Positions 38,179 through 46,146 of a stretch of DNA of 64,000 nucleotides are shown one piece after another. The DNA is from Burkholderiales bacterium. Its GTDB lineage: Bacteria > Pseudomonadota > Gammaproteobacteria > Burkholderiales > Burkholderiaceae_C. Below the pieces are notes generated by a model that was not told the origin of the DNA, made no database searches, and saw only the letters and a list, made by a program, of their open reading frames with translations. Both the position numbers and the translations under genes were made by a program. Location of the stretch: the NCBI GenBank assembly GCA_016223165.1, contig JACRPO010000020.1, positions 100,291 to 164,290 on the forward strand. Direction: 5' to 3'. Positions within the stretch are counted from its first letter, which is position 1; each line of letters begins with the position of its first letter.

Positions 38179-38487
38179 GGAGTGGGGCGCGTGCGAGGCG
38201 AAATGAGCGCCCGGCAGAGGCAGCGAGAGAGGGCGATACGGGGCCGCGAAGCGCGGGATTCTACGGGGGGCGGCCCTGTCGCAGATGCGCAACAAGGGCT
38301 GCAGACCTGGGCGCCATGACCGCCAAAATGAGGCTCGATCGACATCCCATGGCACAATGACCTGTCGATGGCGAGTACCGACGCAACCCGTTGCGTCATA
38401 GGTATTCACCCGGGATTCATGCCTGTCAACGACTGTCGTTTTCGACGTACTGCAGACCCACTGCGGCTTTCCTCGAGAGGAGAATCA
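38179..38487. promoter_or_regulatory. divergent gyrA/ompA control region with an inverted repeat
   Basis: This 309-bp gap separates gyrA and the ompA-family gene. A perfect inverted repeat GACGCAA-cccg-TTGCGTC lies at 38380-38397, about 90 bp before the ompA start, and could be an operator or a 5'-UTR hairpin. GAGGAGA upstream of 38488 is the ompA ribosome site. Clear -35/-10 boxes could not be chosen. Confidence 0.45.
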
Positions 38488-39180
38488 ATGAAGAAACTGA
38501 ACAAGGTGGCGGTGCTGTTCGCGTCCGCCGCACTTGCCGCCCCGATCGGCGCCTTCGCGCAAGCGAAGTCGATCGACAACTGGCGGGCAGCAGACGGCAC
38601 CGTCTGGAAGAGCGGAACGAACGACCTGTGCTGGCGTGATGCCGGCTGGACGCCGGCCTCGGCCGACGATGCGTGCGATGGCGTGATCAAGGCTGCACCT
38701 CCGCCGCCGCCCCCGCCGCCGCCACGCGTGGCGCCGCCGCCGCCGCCTCCCCCGCCGCCGCCTCCCCCGCCGCCTCCGCCGCCCCCGCCCCGCCCGGCTC
38801 CCCCGCCGCCGGCGCCGGTGAGCGAGAAGGTGACCTTCGCCGCTGATGGCTTCTTCGCCGTGGGCCGCGCGAACCTGCAGCCGCAGGCGCAGGCCAAGAT
38901 CGCCGACCTGGCCGACAAGGTCAAGGGCATGGCGCTCGAGGTCATCATCGTCGTCGGCCACACCGACTCGACGGGCAACGCCGCCGCGAACCAGAAGCTG
39001 TCGGTGGCACGTGCCGAAGCCGTGAAGGCCTTCCTGGTCAGCAAGGGCGTCGAGCGCAACCGCATCTACACTGAAGGCAAGGGTGCGTCGCAGCCGGTGG
39101 CCGACAACCGCACGGCCGAAGGCCGCTCGAAGAACCGCCGCGTCGAGATCGAGGTGGTCGGCACGCGCGCCAAGAAGTAA
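38488..39180 (+). CDS. ompA: OmpA family outer-membrane protein
   Basis: A 230-aa protein with signal peptide (MKKLNKVAVLFASAALAAPIGAFAQ), a short WRDAGWTPASADDACDG segment, a proline-rich linker of about 45 residues (residues 70-111), and a C-terminal OmpA peptidoglycan-binding domain (ADGFFAVGRANLQPQAQAKIADLA, GHTDSTGNAAANQKLSVARAEAVKAFL, NRRVEIEV). There is no N-terminal beta barrel, so it probably tethers peptidoglycan with its N-terminus in or near the outer membrane. It is followed by a strong terminator. Confidence 0.92.
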   Translation: MKKLNKVAVLFASAALAAPIGAFAQAKSIDNWRAADGTVWKSGTNDLCWRDAGWTPASADDACDGVIKAAPPPPPPPPPRVAPPPPPPPPPPPPPPPPPPPRPAPPPPAPVSEKVTFAADGFFAVGRANLQPQAQAKIADLADKVKGMALEVIIVVGHTDSTGNAAANQKLSVARAEAVKAFLVSKGVERNRIYTEGKGASQPVADNRTAEGRSKNRRVEIEVVGTRAKK

Positions 39181-39214
39181 GCGCACTTCGTCGGGACCGC
39201 GGTCCCCACGCTCA

Positions 39215-39248
39215 AAGGAAACCCCGCCCCGGCGGGGTTTCCTGTTCT
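39215..39248 (+). terminator. Rho-independent terminator after ompA
   Basis: AGGAAACCCCGCC (39216-39228) pairs with GGCGGGGTTTCCT (39231-39243, two-base loop), followed by gttctt. The perfect 13-bp arms and position 35 bp after the ompA stop support termination. Confidence 0.88.
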
Positions 39249-39252
39249 TGGT

Positions 39253-39324
39253 TGCACTGACTTGTCGCACTGACTGGCCGCACTGACTGGTCGCACGGAC
39301 TGTTTCGCACGGACTGTTGGCACT
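39253..39324. repeat. 12-13-bp tandem repeat upstream of ubiG
   Basis: Five to six copies of gcactgactggtc-like units (variants gcactgacttgtc, gcacggactgttt) directly follow the ompA terminator. Period varies between 12 and 14 bp. No open reading frame of interest is encoded. Confidence 0.8.
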
Positions 39325-39424
39325 CACGCCATGTCACGCCCATGGCCGAAGGTGCGGCGATCGGCCTCGCCGGGCGGCCGTGCTGCCGCGACCCGGCCGC
39401 CTGCAGGCGGCTACCATCGTCGCC

Positions 39425-40135
39425 ATGATGACGAGCAGCAACGTCGACGCCCAGGAACTGGCGAAGTTCAGCGAACTGGCCCATCGCTGGTGGGACCCGG
39501 CCAGCGAGTTCCGGCCGTTGCACGAGATCAATCCACTGCGTCTCGCCTGGATCGAGGAGCTCGCCGGCCTCGAGGGCAAGAGCGTGCTCGACGTGGGCTG
39601 CGGCGGCGGCATCCTCGCCGAGGCGATGGCGGCGCGCGCCGCGAGCGTGCTCGGCATCGACCTCGCGACCAAGCCTCTCGGCGTCGCGCGCCTGCATGCG
39701 CTGGAACGCGGCGTCGAGAGAGTCGACTACCGCGAAGTGGCGGTCGAGGCACTGGCCGCGGAGCGGCCGCAGTCCTTCGATGTCGTCACCTGCATGGAGA
39801 TGCTCGAGCACGTGCCCGATCCGTCTTCGGTGGTGGCGGCCTGCGCGCGCCTGCTGCGCCCGGGCAGCTGGGCCTTCTTCTCGACGCTCAACCGCAACCC
39901 GATGGCCTTCGTGCAGGCAATCGTCGGGGCCGAATACGTGCTCGGCCTGTTGCCGCGCGGCACGCACGAGTACGCGAGGTTCATCCGCCCCAGCGAGCTC
40001 GCGCGCTGGTGCCGCGACAGCGGCCTCGTGCTGCAGGCGACGCGCGGGCTGCAATACAACCCGCTGACTCGGCGTTACCGGCTTTCCGACGACACCGGCG
40101 TCAACTACCTCTTCGCCTGCCGCATGGCGGCGTAG
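39425..40135 (+). CDS. ubiG: ubiquinone biosynthesis O-methyltransferase
   Basis: A 236-aa SAM-dependent methyltransferase that performs both O-methylations in ubiquinone synthesis. The N-terminal KFSELAHRWWDPASEFRPLHEINPLRLAWI is the UbiG hallmark; motif I is VLDVGCGGGILAEAMA, and CMEMLEHVPDP and STLNRNPMAF follow. ATG 39425 or 39428 are equivalent choices. It is followed after 10 bp by gph, the usual ubiG-gph order next to ompA-gyrA in Burkholderiales. Confidence 0.95.
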   Translation: MMTSSNVDAQELAKFSELAHRWWDPASEFRPLHEINPLRLAWIEELAGLEGKSVLDVGCGGGILAEAMAARAASVLGIDLATKPLGVARLHALERGVERVDYREVAVEALAAERPQSFDVVTCMEMLEHVPDPSSVVAACARLLRPGSWAFFSTLNRNPMAFVQAIVGAEYVLGLLPRGTHEYARFIRPSELARWCRDSGLVLQATRGLQYNPLTRRYRLSDDTGVNYLFACRMAA

Positions 40136-40145
40136 GCAAGGCGGC

Positions 40146-40832
40146 ATGGACGTGGGCATGACCGTGCCGCTGCAGGCGGTGCTGTTCGACCTCGACGGCA
40201 CGCTCGTCGACAGTGCGCCCGACCTGGCCGCCGCCGCCAACGCGATGCGCGCGCAGCGTGGCCTGGCGCCGGTGCCCTACGAGGAGCTGCGGCCGCTGGC
40301 CGGCTCGGGGGCGCGCGGCATGCTCGGGCGCACCTTCGGCCGCACCCCCGGCGACGCCGACTACGTCGAACTCCGCGACGAGTTCCATGCCCTCTACGAG
40401 CGCTGCATGCTCGCCAGCACGCAGGCTTTCGAAGGCATCGACGCCTTGCTCGGCCACCTGCAGGCGCGCGGCCTGCGCTGGGGCATCGTCACCAACAAGG
40501 CGCGCCGCTTCGCCGGGCCGATGGTGCAGGCGCTGCAGCCGCTCGGCGGCAGCGCGACGCTCGTCTGCGGCGACTGCACGCCGCACACGAAGCCTCATCC
40601 GGCGCCCTTGCTCGAGGCGGCGCGGCGCCTCGGCCTGGACCCGGCGAGCTGTGTCTATGTCGGCGACGACAAGCGCGACGTCGAAGCCGGCCGGGCGGCC
40701 GGCATGCGCACCGTGGCCGTGGCCTGGGGCTACCTCGGCGCCGGCGCCTCCGTCACTTCGGTGCACGAGTGGAGTGCCGGCCATGTGATCCACGTGCCGG
40801 CCGATCTCTTGACTTGTCTGGATCTGCCCTAA
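40146..40832 (+). CDS. gph: phosphoglycolate phosphatase, HAD family
   Basis: A 228-aa HAD phosphatase removing phosphate from 2-phosphoglycolate, a DNA-repair and oxygenase by-product. Motif I is LFDLDGTLVDSAPDL, motif II VTNK, the conserved Lys is in HTKPHPAPLLEA, and motif III YVGDDKRDVEAGRAAGM. The ATG at 40146 is 10 bp from ubiG. Some Burkholderiales homologues have been annotated as MupP-like N-acetylmuramic acid 6-phosphate phosphatase, which cannot be excluded. Confidence 0.9.
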   Translation: MDVGMTVPLQAVLFDLDGTLVDSAPDLAAAANAMRAQRGLAPVPYEELRPLAGSGARGMLGRTFGRTPGDADYVELRDEFHALYERCMLASTQAFEGIDALLGHLQARGLRWGIVTNKARRFAGPMVQALQPLGGSATLVCGDCTPHTKPHPAPLLEAARRLGLDPASCVYVGDDKRDVEAGRAAGMRTVAVAWGYLGAGASVTSVHEWSAGHVIHVPADLLTCLDLP

Positions 40833-40844
40833 ACTGTGGTTGAT

Positions 40845-41218
40845 GGGACCGACTTGGCTTCGACGTGGGTACGGAGTCGGCGCGGGGCATGCCGAGCACC
40901 AGTTCGCTCGTAAATCCACTGGAAACAAAGTAACTGCGAACGATCAAACGTACGCACTCGCCGCTTAAAACCGGTGAGCCTCTCAACGGCAGGCCGATGG
41001 GCCGGGTTGAAGGTCGCAAGACCAACGACTGAGAGGTCATTCACATCGGCTCGTCCCCGTCTGCGTCATTCAGCCGGGGCCTAAAACCAAGTGACTCGGG
41101 GCCCAGGTAGCGTGCTGCTGCGCGACCAGGGCCCTCAAACTCAAATCAGACAGCTACGCATGTAGAACCGTCCGGCGAAGGCTTGCGGACGGGGGTTCGA
41201 TTCCCCCCGGTTCCACCA
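40845..41218 (+). ncRNA. ssrA: transfer-messenger RNA (tmRNA)
   Basis: A one-piece tmRNA of about 374 nt that rescues stalled ribosomes. The 5' end GGGACCG (40845-40851) pairs with CGGTTCC before the CCA end (41216-41218), making the acceptor stem. The tag ORF at 40936-40968 encodes ANDQTYALAA followed by TAA, a typical betaproteobacterial tag. The T-arm loop GGTTCGATTCC ends the molecule. Its 3' end is the attachment site of the downstream integrated element, which leaves the gene intact. Confidence 0.96.
41191..41211 (+). other. attL: ssrA T-arm core shared with the right element end
   Basis: These 21 bp of the tmRNA 3' end recur exactly at 49120-49140, the expected direct repeat left by a site-specific integrase. 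The tmRNA copy continues with two T's before the CCACCA sequence, the distal copy with one. Confidence 0.9.
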
Positions 41219-41249
41219 TCCATAGGCCCGCATAGGGCTAGTCGCGACC

Positions 41250-41287
41250 AAGGCGCTAAGTAAATCAACGACTTAGCGCCTTTTTCG
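41250..41287 (+). terminator. Rho-independent terminator after ssrA
   Basis: AGGCGCTAAGT (41251-41261) pairs perfectly with ACTTAGCGCCT (41271-41281), and TTTTT ends at 41285. It lies 32 nt downstream of the tmRNA CCA end but inside the integrated element, so the element supplies it. Confidence 0.92.
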
Positions 41288-41333
41288 CGTCCGCATGAGC
41301 CCCGATGCGCGCGCTTGCAGCTAGAGACCGCCC

Positions 41334-41388
41334 GGGTAACATCCGGGGTAACTGGTCGGCATTAACCTCCCGCTGAGGTAAGTTACCC
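41334..41388. promoter_or_regulatory. GGGTAAC repeats at the left element end (candidate integrase arm sites)
   Basis: GGGTAAC occurs at 41334-41340 and 41346-41352 in direct orientation and inverted (GTTACCC) at 41382-41388. The same motif appears twice at the other end (49075-49081, 49087-49093). Direct sites flanking both core repeats are the pattern expected for arm-binding sites of a tyrosine integrase. Confidence 0.65.
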
Positions 41389-41412
41389 GGTCAGCCTTCG
41401 GAGGGATCGGGC

Positions 41413-42723
41413 ATGGCGGCGAGCGACATCCTCACAGACAAGGCGATCAAGGCCGCGTTAAAGCTGGCCGAGCGCGAGGGAGTCTCGCGGCGCATCAGCG
41501 ATGGCTCCGGCCTATACCTTGACGCGCGCCCGACAGGTTCGGGGTGGTGGCGCCTCCGCTTCTGGCGCGACGGCAAGGAAGGCATGCTGAGCCTCGGCAC
41601 CTACCCCGACACCGGCCTACGTGATGCGCGCGACAAGCGCGACGCTGCGCGAAAGCTGCTCGCGGCCGGTGGCGATCCGAGTGCAGAACGCAAAGCCGGT
41701 CGCAACGCGAAGAAGGCACGTGCCGTGGCCGATCGGCTCGTGGCCGAGGGGAAGGGCGCGCCTGGTACGTTCGAAGGCGTGGCCCGCGAATGGCTGGAAG
41801 TCGTGCATGCGGCGAAAGTCAGCGAGGGCCACGCGGGGCGAACTCGCATTCGGCTGGAGAACGATGCATTCCCATGGCTCGGGGCACGACCGATCGCCGA
41901 CATCGAAGCCCCCGAACTGCTGCAGGTGATCCGTCGCGTGGAGGGGCGCGGAGCCATCGAGACTGCGCACCGGCTGAAGGACGCATGCGGGCAAGTGTTT
42001 CGCTACGGCATTGCCACAGGGCAGTGCTCGCGCAACCCGGCTGCAGACCTTCGCGACGCGCTCCGGCCGGTGCCGACACGCCACCATGCGGCGATCGTCG
42101 ATCCAAAGCGGGCCGGCGAACTCCTGCGCGATCTGGTGACGTATCACGGGCACCCGATCACATGCGCAGCGCTGCAGTTGTCGGCGCTGCTGCTTCTGCG
42201 GCCGGGTGAACTGCGGCAGATGGAGTGGGCGTGGGTCGATCTCGATGTCGCGATGGTCACGATCCCCGGCGAACTGATGAAGCGCAGGAAGGCCGAGAAG
42301 ATTAACGCCACCCCGCACGTTGTGCCGCTGGCCCCGCAGGCCATGGCGATTCTGCTCGGTCTGGCGCCGCTCACTGGCGCTGGCCGGTTCGTGTTTCCGA
42401 GCCTGCAGACCTCTGCTCGTCCGATGTCCGAAAATACGGTCAACGTCGCGTTGCGCCGCTTGGGCTACGACCGCGAGACGATGACCGCGCATGGTTTCCG
42501 CGCAATGGCGCGCACGATGATCGCCGAACGATTGGGCATCGCTGCCGAAGTGATCGAGGCGCAGCTGGCGCACGCCGTTGGCGACGCCCTGGGTCGCGCC
42601 TACAACCGGACCCAGTTCATCGAGCAGCGGCGCGACATGATGCGCAGGTGGGCCGACTACCTGGACATGCTGCGAAACGGGGCGGAGGTAATTCCGATAA
42701 CCCAGGCGCGCAGAAGCATTTAG
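41413..42723 (+). CDS. int: P4-type tyrosine integrase
   Basis: A 436-aa site-specific recombinase. Residues 1-95 are the DUF4102-type arm-binding domain (GSGLYLDARPTGSGWWRLRFWRDGKEGMLSLGTYP), residues 115-210 the core-binding domain, and the C-terminal catalytic domain has Arg263 (LLRPGELR), H360-x2-R363 (TAHGFR), His387 (LAHAVG) and the nucleophile Tyr397 (RAYNRT). All catalytic residues are present, so it may be active. It lies about 200 bp from the attL core, transcribed away from it, as is usual for integrases inserted in tmRNA or tRNA genes. Confidence 0.95.
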   Translation: MAASDILTDKAIKAALKLAEREGVSRRISDGSGLYLDARPTGSGWWRLRFWRDGKEGMLSLGTYPDTGLRDARDKRDAARKLLAAGGDPSAERKAGRNAKKARAVADRLVAEGKGAPGTFEGVAREWLEVVHAAKVSEGHAGRTRIRLENDAFPWLGARPIADIEAPELLQVIRRVEGRGAIETAHRLKDACGQVFRYGIATGQCSRNPAADLRDALRPVPTRHHAAIVDPKRAGELLRDLVTYHGHPITCAALQLSALLLLRPGELRQMEWAWVDLDVAMVTIPGELMKRRKAEKINATPHVVPLAPQAMAILLGLAPLTGAGRFVFPSLQTSARPMSENTVNVALRRLGYDRETMTAHGFRAMARTMIAERLGIAAEVIEAQLAHAVGDALGRAYNRTQFIEQRRDMMRRWADYLDMLRNGAEVIPITQARRSI

Positions 42724-42812
42724 AAACAAGCGATACGCATTCCACGCAACTTTTGAATTGGAGATAAGGGTTAACCCGCTTGACACTCCGGCATCTTTGC
42801 ATTGGGCCGGAA

Positions 42813-43166
42813 ATGACCAAGAAAGCTTCCCTACCGCCGATTCCGCCAGCACTCGCCGACGTGGCACTCGTTGATGGAGCAACGTGTGCCGCGTCCGGTG
42901 GAATCGGGCTTAGCAGTTGGCACGAGCTTGTGCGCCTCCGACAAGCGCCGCAGCCGGTGATCCGCCGGCCGAGGTGTACACGATGGAGACTTGTCGACAT
43001 CCGCACTTGGCTGATCGAGCGCGCTGCGCAATCCATTGCTGAAGCTTCGGAGGCAATGACTGCACATGCGACCCGAGCGAGCGCGAAGGCGCGGACGCCG
43101 GAGGCGAGGGAGAAGGCAAAGGCCACGCGCGCCCGAAACATTGCGGCGCGGACTTGTCGGCCATGA
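42813..43166 (+). CDS. AlpA-like winged-helix protein (candidate excisionase/regulator)
   Basis: A 117-aa protein starting at ATG 42813. Residues about 38-75 (GLSSWHELVRLRQAPQPVIRRPRCTRWRLVDIRTWLIE) follow the pattern of AlpA/MerR-like winged-helix excisionase regulators: helix, turn, recognition segment, then RW..DI..W. The C-terminal 40 residues are a Lys/Arg/Ala-rich helix. In P4-like satellites AlpA activates or directs excision; the assignment is by pattern and position after int. The stop overlaps the next gene start (ATGA at 43163-43166). A TTGACA at 42780 may be its -35 element. Confidence 0.65.
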   Translation: MTKKASLPPIPPALADVALVDGATCAASGGIGLSSWHELVRLRQAPQPVIRRPRCTRWRLVDIRTWLIERAAQSIAEASEAMTAHATRASAKARTPEAREKAKATRARNIAARTCRP

Positions 43167-43630
43167 GTGAATTCAACCGTGACCGGCTGCCCCACGCGGT
43201 GGATTACTTCGAGTCGGAGGGGCTGAGCCTCGCCGGACGCGGCCGGTGGCGCACTGCCGCCTGCCAGTTCCATGGTGGCAGCGACTCGTTGCGGATCAAC
43301 GTGGAGTCTGGCGCGTGGATCTGCATGAACTGTCTCTTGAAGGGTGGAGACGTTCTTGCGTACCACATGCTGCGGCACGGACTTGACTTCGTGTCGGCAG
43401 CTCGTGCACTTGGGGCCATCGTTGTCAACGGCAGGCCAGACCAAGGCCGCGCACTGTCTCGCCGGTTCTCTGCCCGTGACGCATTAGAGGTCGTCGGTCT
43501 CGAACTCGGCGTGTGCGTGGTTGTCATCGCCGACGCGAAGGCCGGAACCATACCGAATGACCTCGACTGGCGTCGATTCTTGGATGCAGTCGGTCGGGTT
43601 GAGACCATCGCCGCAGAAGCCCGGGCATGA
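43163..43630 (+). CDS. CHC2 zinc-finger protein, primase N-terminal-like
   Basis: A 155-aa protein with a C34-x2-H37-x16-C54-x2-C57 cluster in the arrangement of the DnaG-type CHC2 zinc-binding domain (TAACQFHGGSDSLRINV then WICMNCLLKGGDVLAYHML). The part after residue 90 is not recognisable, and the TOPRIM catalytic core of a full primase is missing. It probably forms part of a split replication initiation module with the DUF3987 protein. Stop and start overlap on both sides. Confidence 0.78.
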   Translation: MSEFNRDRLPHAVDYFESEGLSLAGRGRWRTAACQFHGGSDSLRINVESGAWICMNCLLKGGDVLAYHMLRHGLDFVSAARALGAIVVNGRPDQGRALSRRFSARDALEVVGLELGVCVVVIADAKAGTIPNDLDWRRFLDAVGRVETIAAEARA

Positions 43631-45057
43631 GCGCCGTGCCAAGCTTCAAGGCAGCTGACGCGGCCCGATCACGGATCGACGCTGCAATCCAGGGCAACTG
43701 GCCGCCGGCCCGCGCGTTGCCCGTGCTGGCGAGCGCCGGGCCTGCGGCCTTTCCGTTCGATGCTCTCGGCCCGATCATCGGGAGCGCTGCGCGAGGGATT
43801 GCCGACGCGGTGCAGGCGCCCGATGCTCTGGCGGCGGGTAGCGTGCTGGCTGCTGCAGCTGTGGCAGCGCAGCCGTTCGCCAGTGTGGTGATGCCGCACG
43901 GGCAGGCATCCCCGCTGTCGCTGTACGTAGTGACTTCGGCCGAGAGCGGCGACCGCAAAAGCGCCACCGATGCGGTGGCCTGCGCTCCACTCGAAGAGAG
44001 GCGGCAGCGCGATGCTCGCGCGCACGCGGCTGCACTGGCCGAGTACCAAGCGGACAAGGCGTCTCGCAGGCGGGGCGAGTCTGCAGATGATCCGCCGATC
44101 GCGCGGACGCTGATCGTGTCCAAGGGGACGACCGAAGGCCTGCACCACCTACTGCGGACCCAGCCGCACGTCGGGCTGTTTTCGACCGAAGGCGCCGAGC
44201 TGATCGGCGGGCACAGCATGCAACCGGAGAAGCGATCCGCCGCGATCGCCTGGCTGCTGAAGGGCTGGGGCGGCGAGACGCTGGACAGCTTGACGCGCGG
44301 CGATGGCCTGTCGGTGCTGATCGGGCGCCGCATGAGCCTGCATGTGCTGCTGCAGCCGGTGATCCTGCGTGGGTTGATGGCCGACCCTCTGGCGCAGGGC
44401 CAAGGCTGGATTGCGCGCTGCCTGATCGCGGCGCCGCTGTCGCTGGCCGGCACGAGATTCTGGCGTGATGACGCACTCCCAGCAGTGCAACGGCCGGCCG
44501 TGCAGGACTATCACGCGCGGCTGCATGAGCTGCTGCGGGCGCCGCCCCCGGTGATGCCTGACGGCGATGGGTGCGAGCTGAACCCGCGGCAGATACCGCT
44601 GTCGGCTGCGGCCCGAGCGCTGTGGTGCGAGTTCTATGATGAGTGCGAGCGGCGGCAGGAGAGGGGCGCCGACCTGGCTGGCGTGCGTGCCTGGGCATCG
44701 AAGGCCGCAGAGCAGGCCGCGCGCATCGCGGGCATTCGCAGCGTGATCGAGGATCGCCACGCGACCGACGTGTCCGGCGATGCGATGCTGGGCGCGATTG
44801 AGGTGGCCGCCTTCTACCTCGGCGAGCACGTCCGATTGATGGGCCAGTCACAAGAGAGCCAGCACGCGAACCGGCTGCACGGGTTGCTCGTGTGGATGCG
44901 CGACCGCGGCCCGCTGGTCCCGCACGCCGACGTGCTGCAGCGCAGCCCGCGCCCGGTGCGGGACTTGAAGGCCGAAGGCGTTGGCCGGTTGCTCGACGAT
45001 CTGTCGGACTTAGGGCAAGTGCGCCGCCGCGGCGAATTCTGGGAGGTTCGGCCGTGA
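43627..45057 (+). CDS. DUF3987 domain protein (YfjI-like P-loop protein)
   Basis: A 476-aa protein of the DUF3987 family, common in prophages and satellites next to primase-like genes. A degenerate Walker A appears as SAESGDRKS (residues 104-112); FSTEGAELIGGH may be the Walker B region, and SLTRGDG..LIGRRMSLHVLLQPVILRGLM is a conserved core. The C-terminus resembles a winged helix (VRDLKAEGVGRLLDDLSDLGQVRRRGEFWEVRP). A helicase or replication-loader role is suspected for the family but not proven. ATGA and GTGA overlaps tie it to its neighbours. Confidence 0.83.
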   Translation: MSAVPSFKAADAARSRIDAAIQGNWPPARALPVLASAGPAAFPFDALGPIIGSAARGIADAVQAPDALAAGSVLAAAAVAAQPFASVVMPHGQASPLSLYVVTSAESGDRKSATDAVACAPLEERRQRDARAHAAALAEYQADKASRRRGESADDPPIARTLIVSKGTTEGLHHLLRTQPHVGLFSTEGAELIGGHSMQPEKRSAAIAWLLKGWGGETLDSLTRGDGLSVLIGRRMSLHVLLQPVILRGLMADPLAQGQGWIARCLIAAPLSLAGTRFWRDDALPAVQRPAVQDYHARLHELLRAPPPVMPDGDGCELNPRQIPLSAAARALWCEFYDECERRQERGADLAGVRAWASKAAEQAARIAGIRSVIEDRHATDVSGDAMLGAIEVAAFYLGEHVRLMGQSQESQHANRLHGLLVWMRDRGPLVPHADVLQRSPRPVRDLKAEGVGRLLDDLSDLGQVRRRGEFWEVRP

Positions 45058-45578
45058 TCGACTTGGCTGCGCTCAAGGTCCGTGCTGCCGAGCGTATGGG
45101 CCGGCAAGGTGCGGCTAGTGCGGCTAGTCGGCTAACGGAGGCCGAACCAACTAGCCAGGTAGCCGCGTTAGCCACCCCCGCGGTGCGGGTCGCGCACGCA
45201 ACCATTGCCACAGGCGCGAGTACGCGGCCCGGCGAATCGGGAGCCCGCGTTTACCTCCTAAGTCGCGCGCAGGCGGACGAAGCACATTCCGAGGCTTGGG
45301 GCGATCCGGCTATTGCGGCATTCACCACCCGACGCGACCTCTTGCTGAGACGCGGGTACCGGCCCGACGACGCCGACGACTTGGCCGAGGTGTTGAAGCT
45401 GCGCGATCAGCGCGGCGATGATCTGCGCATGTGTATCGAGTGCTCGTACCTGAGCGAGTCCGGGGTGTGCCATGCTGCAGCGATGGGCAGGGTTCCGGGC
45501 GCCCAACGGCGATTCGAACCGACACCGACCGTGCTGCAGCGCTGCAAAGCCTTCGGGCTCAGGAAGGGGATGCCATGA
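45054..45578 (+). CDS. hypothetical protein with C-terminal cysteine cluster
   Basis: A 174-aa protein starting at GTG 45054, which overlaps the DUF3987 stop. The N-terminal half is Ala/Thr-rich and probably disordered. Residues about 105-170 contain RRGYRPDDADDLAEVLKLRDQRGDDLRMCIECSYLSESGVCHAA followed by VLQRCKAFGL, giving a C-x2-C...C...C set that could hold zinc. Not assigned to a family from memory. Confidence 0.68.
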   Translation: MIDLAALKVRAAERMGRQGAASAASRLTEAEPTSQVAALATPAVRVAHATIATGASTRPGESGARVYLLSRAQADEAHSEAWGDPAIAAFTTRRDLLLRRGYRPDDADDLAEVLKLRDQRGDDLRMCIECSYLSESGVCHAAAMGRVPGAQRRFEPTPTVLQRCKAFGLRKGMP

Positions 45579-45841
45579 GCTGGCAGCCCGGCCAGCGAGT
45601 CCGCAGCGAGCAAGACCAACGAGACTGGCAGCAATGGCGCCGCGACAGAAAGCGCGAGGCGCAGCGAGCCCGGCGCGCGCAATACCCACGGATCGACTAC
45701 TACCCCGACGACGCAGCGGACAAGCTGATCCGCAGCATGTCCGGCCGCTTCGTCGGCGGCGACTTCTCAAGCGTCATCAATCGCATCGTCGGCGAGTGGG
45801 CCGAAGTGCCACCGGAACAAACAAAGGCGGGGAAAGGATGA
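45575..45841 (+). CDS. small basic hypothetical protein
   Basis: An 88-aa protein whose ATG overlaps the previous stop. The first 45 residues are Arg/Gln-rich (DWQQWRRDRKREAQRARRAQ); residues 50-80 (YYPDDAADKLIRSMSGRFVGGDFSSVINRIVGEWAE) could be a small helical DNA-binding unit of ribbon-helix-helix style, an unproven suggestion. Confidence 0.62.
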   Translation: MSWQPGQRVRSEQDQRDWQQWRRDRKREAQRARRAQYPRIDYYPDDAADKLIRSMSGRFVGGDFSSVINRIVGEWAEVPPEQTKAGKG

Positions 45842-46146
45842 CGCCGACGGCGACGCTGTGTGCCGACATGTGGGGAAACGGGCTGCAAGAAGCAATCCGA
45901 TGCAATCGACCGCCGGGGGTCAGCCACAGTGACACCGGAATACTTTGCGGAGAAGTAGAGATGCCGAGACGACTACCGGACGACATCAAGCGCGAGGTGA
46001 ACCGCCTCGCCCATGCGCTGGCTCAGTGGAGCTTCATCGAACAACGGCGCAGGCTCGAAGCCGATGCGCGGGCGATGCTGACTGCTGGCCGACCCGCCGC
46101 TGAGGTGGTTGAGGTGCTTCAGACGCAGACCGCGGCGCGCAGTTAG
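45838..46146 (+). CDS. small hypothetical protein
   Basis: A 102-aa frame starting at ATG 45838 (GGAAAGG just upstream, ATGA overlap with the previous gene). A second start at 45961, preceded by GGAGAAGTAGAG, would give a 61-aa helical protein (PRRLPDDIKREVNRLAHALAQWSFIEQRRRLEADARAML). The latter part looks more protein-like; either or both starts could be used. Confidence 0.55.
   Translation: MTPTATLCADMWGNGLQEAIRCNRPPGVSHSDTGILCGEVEMPRRLPDDIKREVNRLAHALAQWSFIEQRRRLEADARAMLTAGRPAAEVVEVLQTQTAARS

Noticed and set aside
39253..39324. CRISPR-like repeat array
   Set aside because: Units of 12-14 bp are directly adjacent without spacers, so this is a simple tandem repeat. The same holds for the other repeat tracts; no cas genes are seen.
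38406..39327. Poly-glycine protein on the minus strand
   Set aside because: It is the complement of the proline-rich linker of the OmpA-family gene.
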